In this document: piece by piece, positions 25,821-39,000 of the stretch
Layout of the letters: the number at the start of each line of letters is the position of its first letter
How positions within the stretch are numbered: the stretch's first letter is position 1
DNA from: Ficedula albicollis
Lineage: Eukaryota > Chordata > Aves > Passeriformes > Muscicapidae
Direction of reading: 5' to 3'
DNA length: 64,000 bases
Assembly (NCBI RefSeq): GCF_000247815.1
Contig: NW_004775934.1
Coordinates: forward strand, 62,001 to 126,000
Program-made: the position numbers and the translations under genes
The notes under the pieces: generated by a model
What the model saw: the letters and a program-made list of their open reading frames with translations, nothing else
Databases searched by the model: none
What the model was told of the DNA's origin: nothing

Positions 25821-28324
25821 GTAGGCAGGGTATAGTTGTTTTAAACAGCTTTGGTACAATTCACAAACTGAAAGTTTGTGTGATTATGGAATCTTTCTTT
25901 TTTGTGCCATCAAACTAAACTGTCCTTTGTTATTCTTAAATATGCTTTAATATGCTTTAATGTTCATTGACTCCAGAAAGTGTTGTTTTATCTTTCTTAA
26001 TCTGGGATTAAAGTGTTACTTACATAATTTGAAAACAATTATGTGCTCTTATATTACTTGTCTAATACAAATATTGTGCAATGAATTTATTTATTGATTT
26101 ATGTTTTCTTTCTGTCCAATCATTGCAGTAACACAACTTCCCAGCAGGCTTATTACCTGGGAATTTTTAATGATAATTTTGTTTCACTTAATACAGAAAT
26201 TTCATGCTTCTTATTATTCTAACTGCAGTTGAACAGAGGAAAGCTACCATGGGATGTACGTTGCTCTGCAAAGACTAATCTTAAACACTGTAGGTTCCTA
26301 GTTACTAGGTCAGCTATCAGCCACCATACCGAATGTTTCCTTATTTCTGATTAGTATAGGAAGAGAAGGAGTTGTATGTTAATTACAGCAAGATACAAGA
26401 GTTGTATGTTAATTCCTGATTGAATTTTCAGTTGCAAGTGAAATCTCAGTTTTGACTCCAGATTTTCCCTGTCAAACTGAGATTTGAGAGGTGCATGCTC
26501 CAGGACAGCATCTTAACAGCCAGAGTTCTGGAATCTGTTGGGAAAACAGTGGGCAAATTTAGGAATTAGAGTTAAGCCCAAAATAAAATACTGGAAATGC
26601 CTTCCATTCATCTCCCCTTCCATTTTTGATATGTATGTTTTAAATTTGGAGTATTGACATAAACTTTTAAGAAAACTTGGGTTAAAGATACAGTCATAAT
26701 ACAGTAATAAAACCCCAGTGTGTCCTGATCCACCTATGACTGACAGGTGACTTCTGTGCCAGCTGAGTGTTCCGTCTGATAGCAGATGGTACAATATATG
26801 AAGGCCATTTGGGTCCTTCAGTAGAGCTACTGTTGTTATTTGCATGAATACGGAATATCTTTTGTAGAACAATGATTTTTGAGTTACAGAAATAAGTGCA
26901 CGTTCTCTGTACAAACATGTGCCATATTTAGCTCTGTGGAAAGAGGTGTACCTTTATGATAGAACCAGCTCTCTTAATTCTGTGGCTTTGCTTGCCCAGA
27001 GAGGGTTGTTTCCCAGGCTCCTGGCACGCCTGGGAAGGGCAGAACCGATCATCTGCCTCCCTCGGACATTTCAGTGGCTTCAGGTCTGTGAGCTGCTGAT
27101 TTTTTTGCTCTGTGGTGTTCCGTAGCCACACGAGGGCAGAGACACCCAGCATTGTGCACAGCCACAGTGCCCTGCCTGCTCTATAAAATATTGCTGGTAC
27201 CAGTGTCTCAGTGCAAGTCTGTTGGAAAGCTTGCAGTATGTAGCTAGATGAAGTACAGTGGTGCATGTTCTTGGTGTGAAAGTCATTGAACTAATTTCCT
27301 TCTACGGGTGGTAAGGAATCATGGTAATTATATTAGTATAAAATGTAATTATTATGCATTATTTTCTACTTAGATGTTTCAAGACTAGAATATTTGCATT
27401 GCAGAAAGATGTGGAAACCAACTCCAGGTTTCCTAAATGGGCTTTTCATGCATAACAGCTTTACAGGGTGTTGGGATGCTGATTTGAAACAACAGATCAG
27501 TTGCTGTCTTGCAGCTCTTTTGACTGGTTTTCCACTTGTACTCTTGTATCTCAAACTTTTCTTGGTGAGGGGGAGACATTCTCCTAATAATCCATTATCT
27601 AGTTTATTAGTTTTGCCGGGTAATGTACTGAATAAGTAATAACCAGTGATTAGTAAGCACTCCCTTAGAATGCTGATTAATATTTGAGAGAGAAAACTCA
27701 GAGGGAAAGCTTTCAAAAGAATAGGATGGCATTACAGGTAACTACTTACGGTTTGATGATTGCATGTTTGATTTAGAGTTTTGATCTAATCTCTAGATCT
27801 GGATTCTGTTCAGACTGCTCTATTAACCAGAGTGTATGCTTGGACAAGTCATTTATTTGTTTTTAATCTTCATTATACTACAGATGAAATTCTACAATAG
27901 TGCCCAGGATTATTAAATAATCTAGCGCGTGCTCTGGATTGTTTTGCCATAGGAAATGGCTGAATGTAAAACTTAACAAGATTTTAATAGGAGTGGACAT
28001 TTATAAGGGAATCGGAAGCAACCAGGGATGAAATAGTTACTGACAAAATTAGAAATTTTCTTCTACTTCTTTATGGTTTAAGCCCGTCTCTGTGCATAGG
28101 GAATTGGAAGGATTGTTCATGGAGAAACAGGAGCCCTACAGCTTCACGATACAGAAACTTTTTCAAAGTGAGATGCATGTGTCTGTAACTTGAATTGAAA
28201 CAAGCAATCCTGAGATAATAAAAAAGACAATGATAACATGAAAAGTAATATCTATACAGCTAAAAGATAAAGTTATTTGTTGGCGTTCAGTAAATAAAAA
28301 GTTAAACGAATTATGTTTTTCTTC

Positions 28325-28864
28325 TGTTTCGGTTTGAAAGACAATTATCTGCTAGGAAAGGCAGGGCCCTCCCTTGGATTGGAGAATGTGAACGCCCGCC
28401 CTCTGAGTGAGTACAGTTTTGGAATCGGGGCTGTCAGGCACAGCTGTGTCAGGAGCAGCAGTTGTTCCAGCTGTGCCCGCACACACCAGCCCCGCGCGGG
28501 AAGGGACGGCAAAGAGAGGCTGTGCCTCAGCAGGGCCGGGCAGGGCCGGGCCCGGTGCCTGCAGCGCTCCCGAGCGCCGAGCGGCAGCGGCAGGGAGCCT
28601 GGCAGAGGCAGCTCTGGCTGGGCTGTGGCGGCAGCAGCGGCCTCCTCCTCCAAAGCCGAGAGCGAGCGAGAGAGAGCAGCTGCCCCGCTGGCCTTTCACT
28701 GCTTCTAATCTCACCGTGTCTCTGCCCCTCCCTCCGAGAGAAACCCCAAAAACCAGAGGGGTTCCCCCTTCCCGACGTCTCAAGCACTCAGCCATCAGTG
28801 CCTCTTGGCAATTCAAAGGGAAAAATTCCGCAGGTAGAAAGAGAAAAAAACCCAACCCCCAACA
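28325..28864 (+). mobile_element. Solo LTR of an avian endogenous retrovirus (complete copy)
   Basis: The element starts TGTTTCGGTTTGAAAGAC and ends AACCCCCAACA, 540 bases, with TG...CA ends. Its first ~60 bases align with the LTR at 2842, and its end matches that copy's end. The flanks TCTTC (28320-28324) and TCCTC (28865-28869) agree at 4 of 5 bases, consistent with an aged 5-bp target duplication. The interior is GC- and CpG-rich, so it stands out as a small island in an AT-rich intron and could be mistaken for a promoter CpG island. No retroviral gene adjoins it. The island-like interior could carry regulatory activity, but that is inference. Confidence 0.7.
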
Positions 28865-29239
28865 TCCTCTTTTGATCTTTGTTCTTTGCTGCTTTTCAAT
28901 CTGACCTAAGTTACTGGTACTCATGTCATGGTCCTTAGCTGTTGTAAACTGCACAGGTTTTGCAGTGTACTAAACAACATATGCAAATACTTTTAGTTTT
29001 CCTTCTGAATCTTGTAATTTAGCAATTCACCTATGCACTGGAAGTTTCACTGCATTTTTTCTGTGCATTTTTATAAGGATATGCAAGATGACCAGTAATG
29101 GTGGTGGAGGTTTTGCTTTTTTCCTTTCTGGAATGATGGTCAGGGTTATTCCTGTGTATTCCTGTGTCAGCAGCGTGCCGGGCAGCCAGAAGGGCCGTGT
29201 TGTGGGATCTATCAACATCATCAGCAAGTCAAAGGAGGT

Positions 29240-29733
29240 GGCGGTCCTACCCTGCACTGTGGTGTTAGTGCTCCATCTTGAGTACTGTGTGTGTATTTGG
29301 GTATTTTCTCACTATGTGAAAGGCATTGAACTATGGGAATGCATCCAGAGGAGGTAGATCAAGATGTTGGAAGTTCTCAAGGAGCAGCTGAGTTCGCTGG
29401 GTTTGCTCAGCTTGGAGAAGGCTGGGAGGTGACCCCAGAGATGCTGATTTCCTCTCTGGTGGGCAGTGACAGGACATGAGGAAATGGAATGAAGCTGCAT
29501 CAGGGAAAGTTCACACTGGATGTTAAGGAAAGGTTCTTCTCTGCAATCATGGCTGGTCACTGGAACAGGCTTGCCAGGGAAGTGGTTGCAGCACCAAGCC
29601 TGGCAGAATTCAAGGAGCACCTGAATGATGCTCCTGGTCATGTGGTTTAGTTTTAGACAGTCCTGTGAGGAGCAGTGCTGAACTCAGTGATCCTCATGGG
29701 TGCATTCCAACTTGAGAGATTCTGTGTTTTCTT
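29240..29733 (+). mobile_element. CR1 LINE 3' end, 5'-truncated
   Basis: Typical CR1 landmarks occur in order: CATCTTGAGTACTGTGTGTG, ATGCATCCAGAGGAGG, CAGCTTGGAGAAGGCTGGGAGG, the GGGCAGTGACAGGACATGAGG stretch, CACTGGAACAGGCTTGCCAG, and a terminal CATTCCAACTTGAGAGATTCTGTG. CR1 copies end in ATTCT(A/G)TG repeats, and this one does so only some 45 bases before the exon 3 acceptor (29778). The 5' end is truncated, as is usual, and the left boundary is approximate. It carries no intact open frame. Confidence 0.85.
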
Positions 29734-29778
29734 TAAACACAGTCCATACTAGAAAGTTTTTCCTTTTCTGCATTTTAG

Positions 29779-29990
29779 GTGCCTTATCAGGAGCCAGAGA
29801 AAGCTGGGAGTATGATTCGGGAGCGAGAGATCTTCAGAGTCCAGATCTCCACAGTCATTTTCCTCTACAAAAGGTGTTGGAGTATGGTGGAAGCAATGTG
29901 ACTCAACAGGCTGCTCTGCAAAAACTTCTAGCCCAGGCCTCAAATTGTAGTAACTCTGTTGGAACAAGCTACGTAGAACTTGCCAACACT
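29779..29990 (+). CDS. MCC: MCC long isoform, coding exon 3
   Basis: The 212-base exon lies between the acceptor CATTTTAG and a strong donor GTAAGTGC, going from phase 1 to phase 0. With the last base of exon 2 it reads GALSGARESWEYDSGARDLQ, then LQKVLEYGGSN, QQAALQKLLAQAS and SYVELANT. Human MCC has the very similar ALSAARESWEYDSGARDLQ and SYLELANT. This linker joins the EF-hand part to the coiled-coil body and is absent from the short isoform. Its phase-0 end matches that of the alternative exon at 45780-45836, so the two can feed the same downstream exon. Confidence 0.95.
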
Positions 29991-30509
29991 GTAAGTGCAT
30001 TTTGCATTTACATTTTAATCTGCTTTTAGGTATTAAGTAGGAGGGTTGGTTTTTTTTCTTTGTTGGTGTTTTGTTGTTGTTGTTGTTTGGTTTGAGCGTT
30101 TTTCTGTTTTGTTTTTGAAGAAGCATATTTGTTCCAGTCTTAGAGCCTTTATGTAAACAATTTTTACTTTTTTTATCAGAAAAACAATGTCATTTTAGCA
30201 ATAATGTAGTCTATAGTGTTTCCAGCCTGGATAACCAAGTTGTGTCAAAAAAAGTAGGAATCTGTGAATGGTCAGAATGAAATTCCTAATGGATATAATT
30301 TAATTGAAGAAGATTTGTTTATAAAAACATCCTCCCAATTAATTTTAAGTGTGTCAGATTACTCGAAAGTGTTGTGCAGCAGAATTCTTCACATGTTATT
30401 TCATTAATACCCACTAAATTATTTGGTACTTTCTTTAAGCCCTTGGTGTGCTTTTTTATTTCTACAAGAAAATACTATTCTCCATTTTAAAAAGCCCACA
30501 TAACTGTCT

Positions 30510-30590
30510 GTGCTGGTTTTGGCTGGAGAAAGATGAGTTTTCTTCACAGTGACTAGTGTGGAACTGTGATTTGGGTGACACTTTTGAAGG
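30510..30590 (+). mobile_element. Fragment of a second type of avian LTR
   Basis: TGTGCTGGTTTTGGCTGGAG, followed by GATGAGTTTTCTTCACAGTG and GACTAGTGTGGAACTGTG, resembles the start of a widespread avian ERVL-type LTR that reads roughly TGGTTT...GCTGG...GAGTTAATTTTCTTC. Only the first ~80 bases are recognisable; after that the similarity is lost. Identification is from recall. Confidence 0.45.
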
Positions 30591-31711
30591 AGTAAGACTT
30601 TTTTTTTTTTTGCTTCTTCACCATTTGTATTTGGATCATGTTTGTGTTTTAATTTTAACCCAGGTATCGTATAAAAGACCACCTAGTTTGTAGCGTGGTT
30701 CTGGTTTATGTTGCACGGAAGCTTAGGTGGAGAAGTAAAAGATGCTAAAATGAAAGTGAAAAAATTTTAATTAAAAAAATTAATCTCCATTGGCATGCTT
30801 GACCTCGATTAAATAGATTCTTAGTTCATGATATCATAAGATAATTCAAGCTGTAAGGGAAACCTCAGGAGGTTCTCTGGTCCACCATCCTACTCAAATG
30901 GAAGTGATTGCTGAGGAAAATCAGTGTCTTCAAGCCACATTATTTAAAAAGAAAATTATGAAAAGTATCTTGACAATGCTTGCAAAAGTTTTCTTGTTTT
31001 ATCCAAATTTCAAAACATGAGCTGATACAGGACCTGTTTCCACATACAGAGTAAAAAAAGTAGGTATTAAAACTTCCCTACGAGAGAAATTAATTTAAGA
31101 GAGTTGATAGTTTCTTAAAGGAAATGTGTCCTCATTTTTTGTAGGAAGAATAAGAAGACGTCAGCTGTGGTTCAACGATGAGCTGGCCTAAAAGCATATG
31201 GGAACTGTAAAATGCAGAAAACAAGCAGGCACACGTGTATTATAAGGACAGTAATATGGGAGAATTGAGAGATTATAGGCAATTTAGCAGCTTTGTTTGT
31301 ATGTTCCATTACTTGTGGGGAAATTAGAGCAATTTTAAGTGAGAACACAGAACATGCAGGTTTGTAAAAGAATAATCAGGTCCATCCAATATAATACCTC
31401 TTTTTAAGAGGGGATAGAATACAAACTAAATATCCTATTTCTCTGGTAAAACGTGTGACCCTGCCTTGAGTGATGTTCTCATCATCAAGGCAAGAAACAC
31501 AATTTAAGTGTAACTACTAATGATTTTACAATGATGGTTCAGAAGTTCTGTGCTGTTACACATTTACAGAGATATGATAGGTAGCTGCAGTATACAGTGT
31601 TACTTGAGAATGCACAATGTGATGGATACTGCATTGCTGTGACATGTAGGAATCTAAAAAATAAAAATGAAGAAGCTTATAAAAATACAGATTCCCACGT
31701 TTCACGGCTTT

Positions 31712-31946
31712 CTAAATCAGGGGAGGACATCAGGAAAAGGTTTTTCACCCACACAGGGCTGTGGGCACAGGAAAGGCTCCCCTGAGCAGTGGTCAAGCAC
31801 CAGCCTGACAGAGTTCAAGAAGTGTTTGGACAATGCTTTTGGGCACATGGTGTGACTCTTTGGGGTGTTTTGTGCAGGGCCAGGAATTGGACTCAGTGAT
31901 CCTGAGTGGGTCCCTGCCAACTCAGGATATTCTATGATTTGGTGAT
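31712..31946 (+). mobile_element. CR1 LINE 3' end fragment
   Basis: GGGGAGGACATCAGGAAAAG, GGGCACAGGAAAGGCTCCCC, GACAGAGTTCAAGAAGTGTT, GGACTCAGTGATCCTGAGTG and the terminal ATTCTATGATTTGGTGAT follow the order of the CR1 3' untranslated region. About 235 bases remain, 5'-truncated and non-coding. Confidence 0.8.
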
Positions 31947-33164
31947 CTCTAAATCCTTCTATACTTGCTGGCATGAAAGATGCCTGATCTTTGTTTTAAT
32001 CTGTTATATTTCTGCTTTAGAGTATTTATTTTTCTTTCTATGCTTTTCAAAGCCACAGTAGAGTCATCAGTGTCTCATTTATATGTAGATGAACACAATA
32101 ACATCTTCGTTTGACTCCTGCTGAGCACTGGTGTCATGGGTCATATGTAAATTTTTGCGTTGGCTTTATTAAAATGGAGAGAGAAAGGTGCAGGAAAAAT
32201 ATTGAGAGAATTATTTACTTTGGGTTTCAGTATTTATTCATCTTTCCACAGTTTTTAATACTATGGGGCATGCTTACTGCAGTCTAAATTTAGGCTCTTC
32301 AAAGAGATAAATGTAGCCTTCACAGAGCTGAGATTTAATATAGGTTCTTCCTTCTCTGTCTCTTTCTCAGATCTTTTACTGAGTAGCATTTGCCACAATG
32401 ACAAGCAAGCTGGTCCCTGGCATTCATTCTCAGAAACGACAGATCTCAGCTTTCCCATTCTTATAAGTTGAACTCAATTAATCAAGTGTCAATTCTTGTT
32501 ATTAATGTCCTGGTTTACTTTTTGGCAGCCTTATTTTAGCCTCCTTTTGATTTTAAACTGTGCAGTCGGGCTAAAGACATCCTTGTGGTGATTATGTACT
32601 TCTGCAGCATAGATTATACCCCTCAGTCAAGACAGAGGGTCTCCATGCTATCCTTAACGTTTAGGTTTTCAACTTGCAAAAGCTAAATGAGTATCAGTCC
32701 ACTTTGCCTAGCTTTTATAAGAGGATTTTTTGAAATGCATTTTTATAATTTTGGGAACATGCAGCTCTACAGTATTTTCTTGAAACATAATGCCTGCTCT
32801 GAACCATTATTCTTCATCAGAGAAGTGATGCAATTTTTAAAACAGTGCTGTTTGAAATTTAGCTGTTTATACTTATTGCATATGTTTCTGTCATTGTTCA
32901 TTTTTCATCTTTTTGCTGTAGTTTGGTTTATTAAGCCGTGTTCAGATTCAGCTTTTGTTTTACCTGAATAATTTATTCTGTAATCTTTAGAGAGTGTTAA
33001 TACCTTTCAGTATTTTCCTGATTTGCATTTTTATTCTTAAATATTAAGAACATATTCTTCTTTGTAGCTCTTCCCCTTGGTACCAGCATTTATGACTGAA
33101 ATATTAACCTTCCACATGACTTGTCACCACTTACTGATAATGTACCTGTTTGTGCCAGTAGGAG

Positions 33165-33189
33165 TCTGTGTGTGCATGCGTGTGCATGT

Positions 33190-33221
<32 letters not shown>
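33165..33221. repeat. (TG)n microsatellite
   Basis: An imperfect TG/TGCA tract leads into 13 uninterrupted TG units (33195-33220). It is likely polymorphic. Confidence 0.95.
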
Positions 33222-35970
33222 TGGAGTTGTAAATAATTTAAATCTTCTTTGTGGACAGAAAAGAATGCAAGTATTTTGAAGGATTTGTTGGCGCATGTGG
33301 ATGTTTGGGAGCAGCCATGCGTTCTCAGTGTGTACCCTACAGTGCCACAAGCAGGGATGGAATTTTGTTTCAGGAGGAGAAGTATTGCTGTTCTCCGAAA
33401 AAATCACACAGGCAATATCTCAATATGATAGGCATATTTCACATTAAAATGCCACTGAAGTTTTAATAAGGAGAAGCAATAAGATTTGCTTTAATTCGCT
33501 TTTCATATTCTCCTTGTATGTGATTAGAATACGTTTGATTTTTTTTTTTAGTAGAATGTGTATGTATAAATGGTAATGCATGTATGTGGGCTTAATGTTA
33601 GTTTCTGTTGCCTAAATTGAGTGTGAAGATGAATATATTTATTGTCAGAAGTAATTACGTTTACATAAATAAAAACCCATTGGGTCTGTTTCATTTGCCA
33701 TGATGATAAGATCTCTGTTATCATCAGATGTAAGTACATCTGGTCTGCTGAGAAAAGTCTCTGCACCAAGATCTTACATCTTTAAAGAGTGTGTTGATAC
33801 ATGATGGTTTTTTAACTATCCATTCCCTGGTTTGATAAGATCCAGAACAGCTTGATCTCTGATTTTTCCATCGAAAGACGCTCCAGCTATACTAGAACTT
33901 CTTTGACTGCACCTTCCTTGCCAGGGTTTTTTTACTTTGAAAAGATTTGATGAGAATATAGTGACTTGCAGAGGCAACGGGTACAGCTGTATTTTTGAGA
34001 AGAGTGTGTTAAAATTTTGTTATGACTGCCATTTAGGAGGCTGTGTTGCTATTTCCTCTTCAAAGCAGCCATGCCACAGATGTGGTTATTCTTAGTGAGA
34101 GAGAAGGGCTTATTTACAGAGTTGCCAGAATTACTTCCTGCACCATCTCACTCTTCTGGCCAACCGCAAAGTGTGCATAATCCTGCTTTTTATCTTGTAC
34201 AGGGCTGTCAATGCAAGATGAATGTGTCTAGGTGAGAGGGTGTTGGTGCAGACTGCTCCACCTGCCAAATCTGCACTTTCTATCTTAAGAGGAGCTGGTT
34301 TTTGGAATGTCTCCATCAAGAACAAACAGCAAACTAGTACAAATATGTTCTTAATGTGTCTTCTTGTAACTGCTCTGGTATATGCTCTTTCTTATCTCCC
34401 CCTGTCTTGATTTGCATGTGTCTATAACTCATCTGGAAGTACTAAAGATATAACTGGGCTTGGGAATGGACTGTTTATTTGCATCTGTTTGACAAAGTAT
34501 GCTTTATGTACAGCAGAATTAAAGCAACTAAACTAGATTTAGTTCTGGCTATGACTGTCTATGACTCTTACTCTATCAAATGCAGACACCATCTCTGTTG
34601 TGTACATAGCCCAAAAGTTTATAAAGTACGAAGTTAAACTAAAATATACATGTAAACAAATCAACATATAGTTGTGTTAGCATTAGTTTCTCAGCATGAT
34701 CATTAGCAGATGAGAACTCAGTGTCTTTGTTTTAGGAAGCATCATGTTAGCTGACAATAGATGTTCTTACTGCAATACCTCTTCATTAGTCAGACTCAGT
34801 GAATGTTTGGCTTGCTAATTTTTCTTCCTGAAGAGCATTGAGCTGCAAGTTTTGACAGACAGAACCACTGTTTTGGGAAGGCTATTCTTTTTAGTTGACG
34901 TAGTTTATACTGAGCGATAGTATTCTGAAAGTCACTATTGCATTTTTCAGGAACACCTGACTTTTCCTTTCTTACCTGGATCTACTCCTTAATCAGGCAA
35001 ACCTGATTTGCTATGGTCTACTTATATTAATAGCTTTTGTGTATAAAAGAGCACACTTAGTATTATCATTGTGTTTTCATTTATGTCACGGTGTAGTGCA
35101 GCTCGTTCTGGATAACTGCTTCAAATACTATTAATGCTCTGCATCATCCTGAGTCACAATAAGCATTTATGTGCTCTGAGGTACATGTAAATGCAAATTA
35201 AGTGATTTACATGTAAATTCCATACTGCTGTCATGTTTTTGAGCATGTAATAATTTCTTGTAATTCCTTGATGTTATAAAATGTACTTAGTACTTTAACA
35301 GGAGAATACCTCAGAGGTGCTTGGTGTGTAGCATATGTTCACATGTGATATTCCGTGATGAAATTCAAAGTGCTGAATTTAACTTCTTTGTCTGATCATT
35401 TCTCCAGCACTTCAGGCAATTTGGCAATACATCAGTTGTTCTGTTACTTCTTACCTTGCCTCCTGCCTTGACTGTTGGACAGCCAGCTGATATTTCTGCT
35501 GTCCTTTGCTGAGTGACTATCAGGACAAATGCCTACATAACCAACAGTCTTTCATTACAAAGACTGAAATTCAGATTACTTGATGATAAAGGATGTCTGC
35601 TTGTTCATCTTATTTATGTAAGTTTTTATGTGGCGCAAGTCAGTGTAATGTTAGTGTGTTTAGAGATTAAAAATTATACTGCTTAAAAACATGGCATCAT
35701 TCACCATCTCAGAAAAATGTACACCTTGTGTGTGTACTGTGATATTTTTTTTTTTAGACTACATTTTGGGCTCATTATACTGAGCAAGTAAATGTAGATT
35801 TTAAAATTTATATTCCTTAAAAACAGGAAGGGTTGTCTGGTTGCCAAAGAAAGCAAAGCTACTTTTGCAGGGAATGAGGGAAAAAGGGCTTTCTAGAGAT
35901 TTGTGGCAGTCTAGGGATACTCTTGTATCTGTCCTAAATGTGAACCATTTTCTCTGTTGCTAATTTACAG

Positions 35971-36068
35971 GCATTAACTGTAAATGAAATGAGAATCCTG
36001 TGGAAATTCCTTCGGGAAATGATCTTTAAAGGGAAAGTAGCAAGGAAGTCTGAAAATAGAGCTGGACT
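35971..36068 (+). other. Candidate alternative MCC exon (terminal or poison)
   Basis: A strong acceptor (TTTTCTCTGTTGCTAATTTACAG) ends at 35970. From there the phase-0 frame, the one exon 3 would supply, is open for 33 codons, reading ALTVNEMRILWKFLREM and then FKGKVARKSENRAGL before TAA at 36070-36072. The other two frames stop within five codons. A donor-like GGACT-GTAAGA lies at 36068/36069. If that donor is used the exon is 98 bases and shifts the downstream frame; if not, it gives a short terminal exon after ELANT. Either product would lack the coiled-coil body. I recognise no family, and the call rests on splice signals plus frame only. Confidence 0.35.
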
Positions 36069-39000
36069 GTAAGAAGGGGAATTCCCTGGTTGATTTGTAG
36101 GCTACTTTTGTTTGATGTTGCTGTCAATGAGAATCTACTTCAAAATTTCTTATTTAACTTCTAACGCTTTTATGGTTTTAGAACTCATTAATGTTGATAT
36201 GTCCTTTTCTGGCCGTATCTGCCTGATTTTTATCCTAATGCCTCTCTCCAAATCTACTCTGTGTTAAAATAATTTTATTTTTACCTTAGTGTGGGAAGCT
36301 CTGCTCCTTCAGCTTCCCCACCCCTTCTGTTACAGTCAGGAAAATGAGCCCCAAAGCATCAGGTATCCCATGCTCTCAAGGCACTTCTTTTTGAATAGGA
36401 GTCGGTAATACCCTTCTAGCCCCTCCACATGAGGCTAGTGTGGATAGGAAATACTTAGATTTTGTGTATTTTGAGGAATTTATCCAGTACTTAGGCACTT
36501 TGTGGGGTGTGTTGGAATTCACTTGCTTGTGTAGAGGTGGATTTTTCATGAGTTACTGGCTGAGGACTCTGCTCCATGTTTGAGAACCGGTACATACGAT
36601 ACACCACGGGAGCTGGATCTCCTCCTCTTCTCTGCTTGCAGCCATGTTTTTCCCATATTCTTTATGCAGCTTCTACTGCAATTTCTTTTTCATGCCAATA
36701 AAAATGATTGCTGTAAAAAATATAGCCTAATCATGCCTTTAGTTGGAACTGAAATAGATGGAAAGGCCTGAAATTGAAGATTGTGGTGGTGTGGTCAGTT
36801 GAGCCTAGTACAAAAGCTTTGTGCCCAGGGTAACCTTGCCTTCTGTGCATGTGCTTCCAAACCAAGCATCGTTTCCTTTCTGCTGGGCTAAAAATAGAAT
36901 CCAAGAATTCCATTAAAGCAAGAACTGATTATTGGAATATAGATTCAGGAGGTTTGGCTTGTCCAGAAGCAGGCAGAAAGGCAGTTCGGTCTGACAGACG
37001 CTTTTTATATTTAGGGGTGTGGGAAGCTGTTAGCTCTTTGATCTCAAGCCAGCATTGTAATGGTCCTTGTTTGTCTCAAGCAGGCATCAGCTGTAATGGG
37101 ATTATGCATTTTGTTTATACAAACCTGGCTTCTGTAGGCCTCTAAAATTGTTGTCAGTTATTAGTTTTTTCTTAAAATGGACATTCTGGATTAGGTCTGT
37201 CAGGACTCATTTATTTTATGTGAAACGTAGTTTTTGCTGTCTTTTGAATTTCTAGCATTATAACAGTGGTGAGAAAATGGCAAATTAAATTTTTTTCTTT
37301 TTAATTCTGCTGCTATTTTCATCTGCAGATAATCATAGCACAGTGTGATGGGTGTCAGCACAGGTCACATTTGTTCAGGCAGACTATTAATAGATCGTTT
37401 TGAGTGAGGCTTTTAATTGGATCTTTTACATGACAGTCGAACAATCTCTCTTACAAGCATATGACAAAGTTGAAGTGCAGAGACTGATGGGTTTTGACCT
37501 AGTTCTGCAGTTGTAATTGGATATGTGAACTGGCATATGGCAATCAGGTATTGCAGGAAAAAGAGGGTCTTTAAGTGTGTTTAAGTAGATGTTTTGAAGG
37601 TTTCAAAACATTTAATTTAACTTAGTTGCAAGGACTTTGTATTTTTTCCCCCTCATTGCTCAGAAAATGTCCTTACACATCCCATTTTCTTTGCTGTACT
37701 CAAGGAAGCTCTGGCTCCAGTGCAGGTGTTCAGATTTTTTAAATTTTCCAAATTTCGGTCCCGCTCCCCCCAGTTGTCTGAAATGAATAGCAATTCTTCA
37801 GCATCATTGCACACAGCTATACAGAATATAGTGTTAACATTATTACTATTAGCAGTGGCAAACTGAGTCTGAGGGTCAGGGTTAGTCTGGTGGAGCAAGA
37901 TTATCCTCCTGGGTTCTGGTGTGCCAGAAAGATTACCACATAGCTCTTGTCATAGGGTTTTCATTTCTACAAGATTTTCTGCCTGTTCTCTGACTGTGAG
38001 ATGCTGACTTGTGTTTAAGCTTGCAGTGGCGAGCTTCTGTGTATGCTCATTTTATAAGAAGGTGAGATGACAACTTACTGCCCCTTTTCTTATACGTACA
38101 CTACCTTTGTAAAAATCCTTGTGTTTTGGTTAAGTGAAATACAGGATTTTGGTAATAAAGTGAAAATCTTAACTGCAGTGCACAGTTGAAAATGGACTCC
38201 CTTAAGTGCTTTTGCAATTCAGTGTCAGTCTAGTTAAAATGGAGTAATCAACTGTTATCCTGCCAACCTGGAGAGGCAAGGCAGAGTTCCTATAGAAACC
38301 TGTCAGTGACAGTAAAATTCATCAAGATGCTCCTATTCCTTGGAATTGTTTCTCTGCCACTGTCAGGCCTGAGACATTGACCTGAGGCCATGCAAGATGC
38401 TGCCACTGTTAAAGCACCCCACTCCTCTTCATGTTGTGATGTTTTCAAAAGAACTGTGTTGTTGTCAGCGCAGCTGTTTTGGGGAACTCTTTGGTTCTAG
38501 AACTGTGAAAATGGGAGGGGAGTACTTACACACATGTGCTCTCTTGCGCTTGCTGTTCTTACTTTACGTGAAAAATTGTTTCAGCGTGATCGCTCCATTT
38601 TGGGCTAGAAATCCACATTATCACTTCTCATCTAGGAGGCAGTTTATGATTGTAGCTGTGTTGCAGTGAATTAGTACACTCCACCTTTCTTTCTGGTAGG
38701 AAGCAACCAAAGTAAACTTTGTTTTTCAGGAAGGCACTGTCTGTTCTGTGAAGAGTTTGTAATGAAATCAGCTCACCCCACTGAGGTACTCAAGTGAGGT
38801 TCATGCCTTTAACCCAAATAGCCATCTGTAATTTCCTGCACTGAGTTTTGTATTCATTTACCTGCTTGAAACTATAATTTTAGGAGCCTGACTTCCTAGG
38901 AATCTTTCTGTTGCCTGAATTTTTAAGAGGTTACAAGTGCATATTATTGTTTGAATCTAATTTTTTACATAAATACTGATTTTCTGATATGCATTGTAGA

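Larger units (their letters stand above)
15974..29778 (+). other. MCC: MCC intron 2
   Basis: The intron runs from the GTAGGT donor to the CATTTTAG acceptor ending at 29778, about 13.8 kb, phase 1. It contains two candidate cassette exons (16708-16821, 25745-25820), an A-rich stretch at 16467-16575, an A-rich block around 20193-20275, a hairpin at 24765-24807, a solo LTR (28325-28864) and a CR1 3' end (about 29240-29733). I see nothing else recognisable; open frames of 60-130 codons on either strand have no family resemblance. Confidence 0.85.

Noticed and set aside
28313..28904. GC/CpG-rich island with overlapping open frames on both strands, which could be a promoter or gene
   Set aside because: Its ends and length match a solo LTR, with a sister copy at 2842-3637. 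The open frames come from the GC-rich LTR interior.
33251..33466. Cysteine-containing 71-codon open frame after the (TG)n repeat
   Set aside because: It looks somewhat protein-like and follows an acceptor-like CTTTGTGGACAG, but there is no donor and no known motif, and its frame does not fit MCC exon 3.
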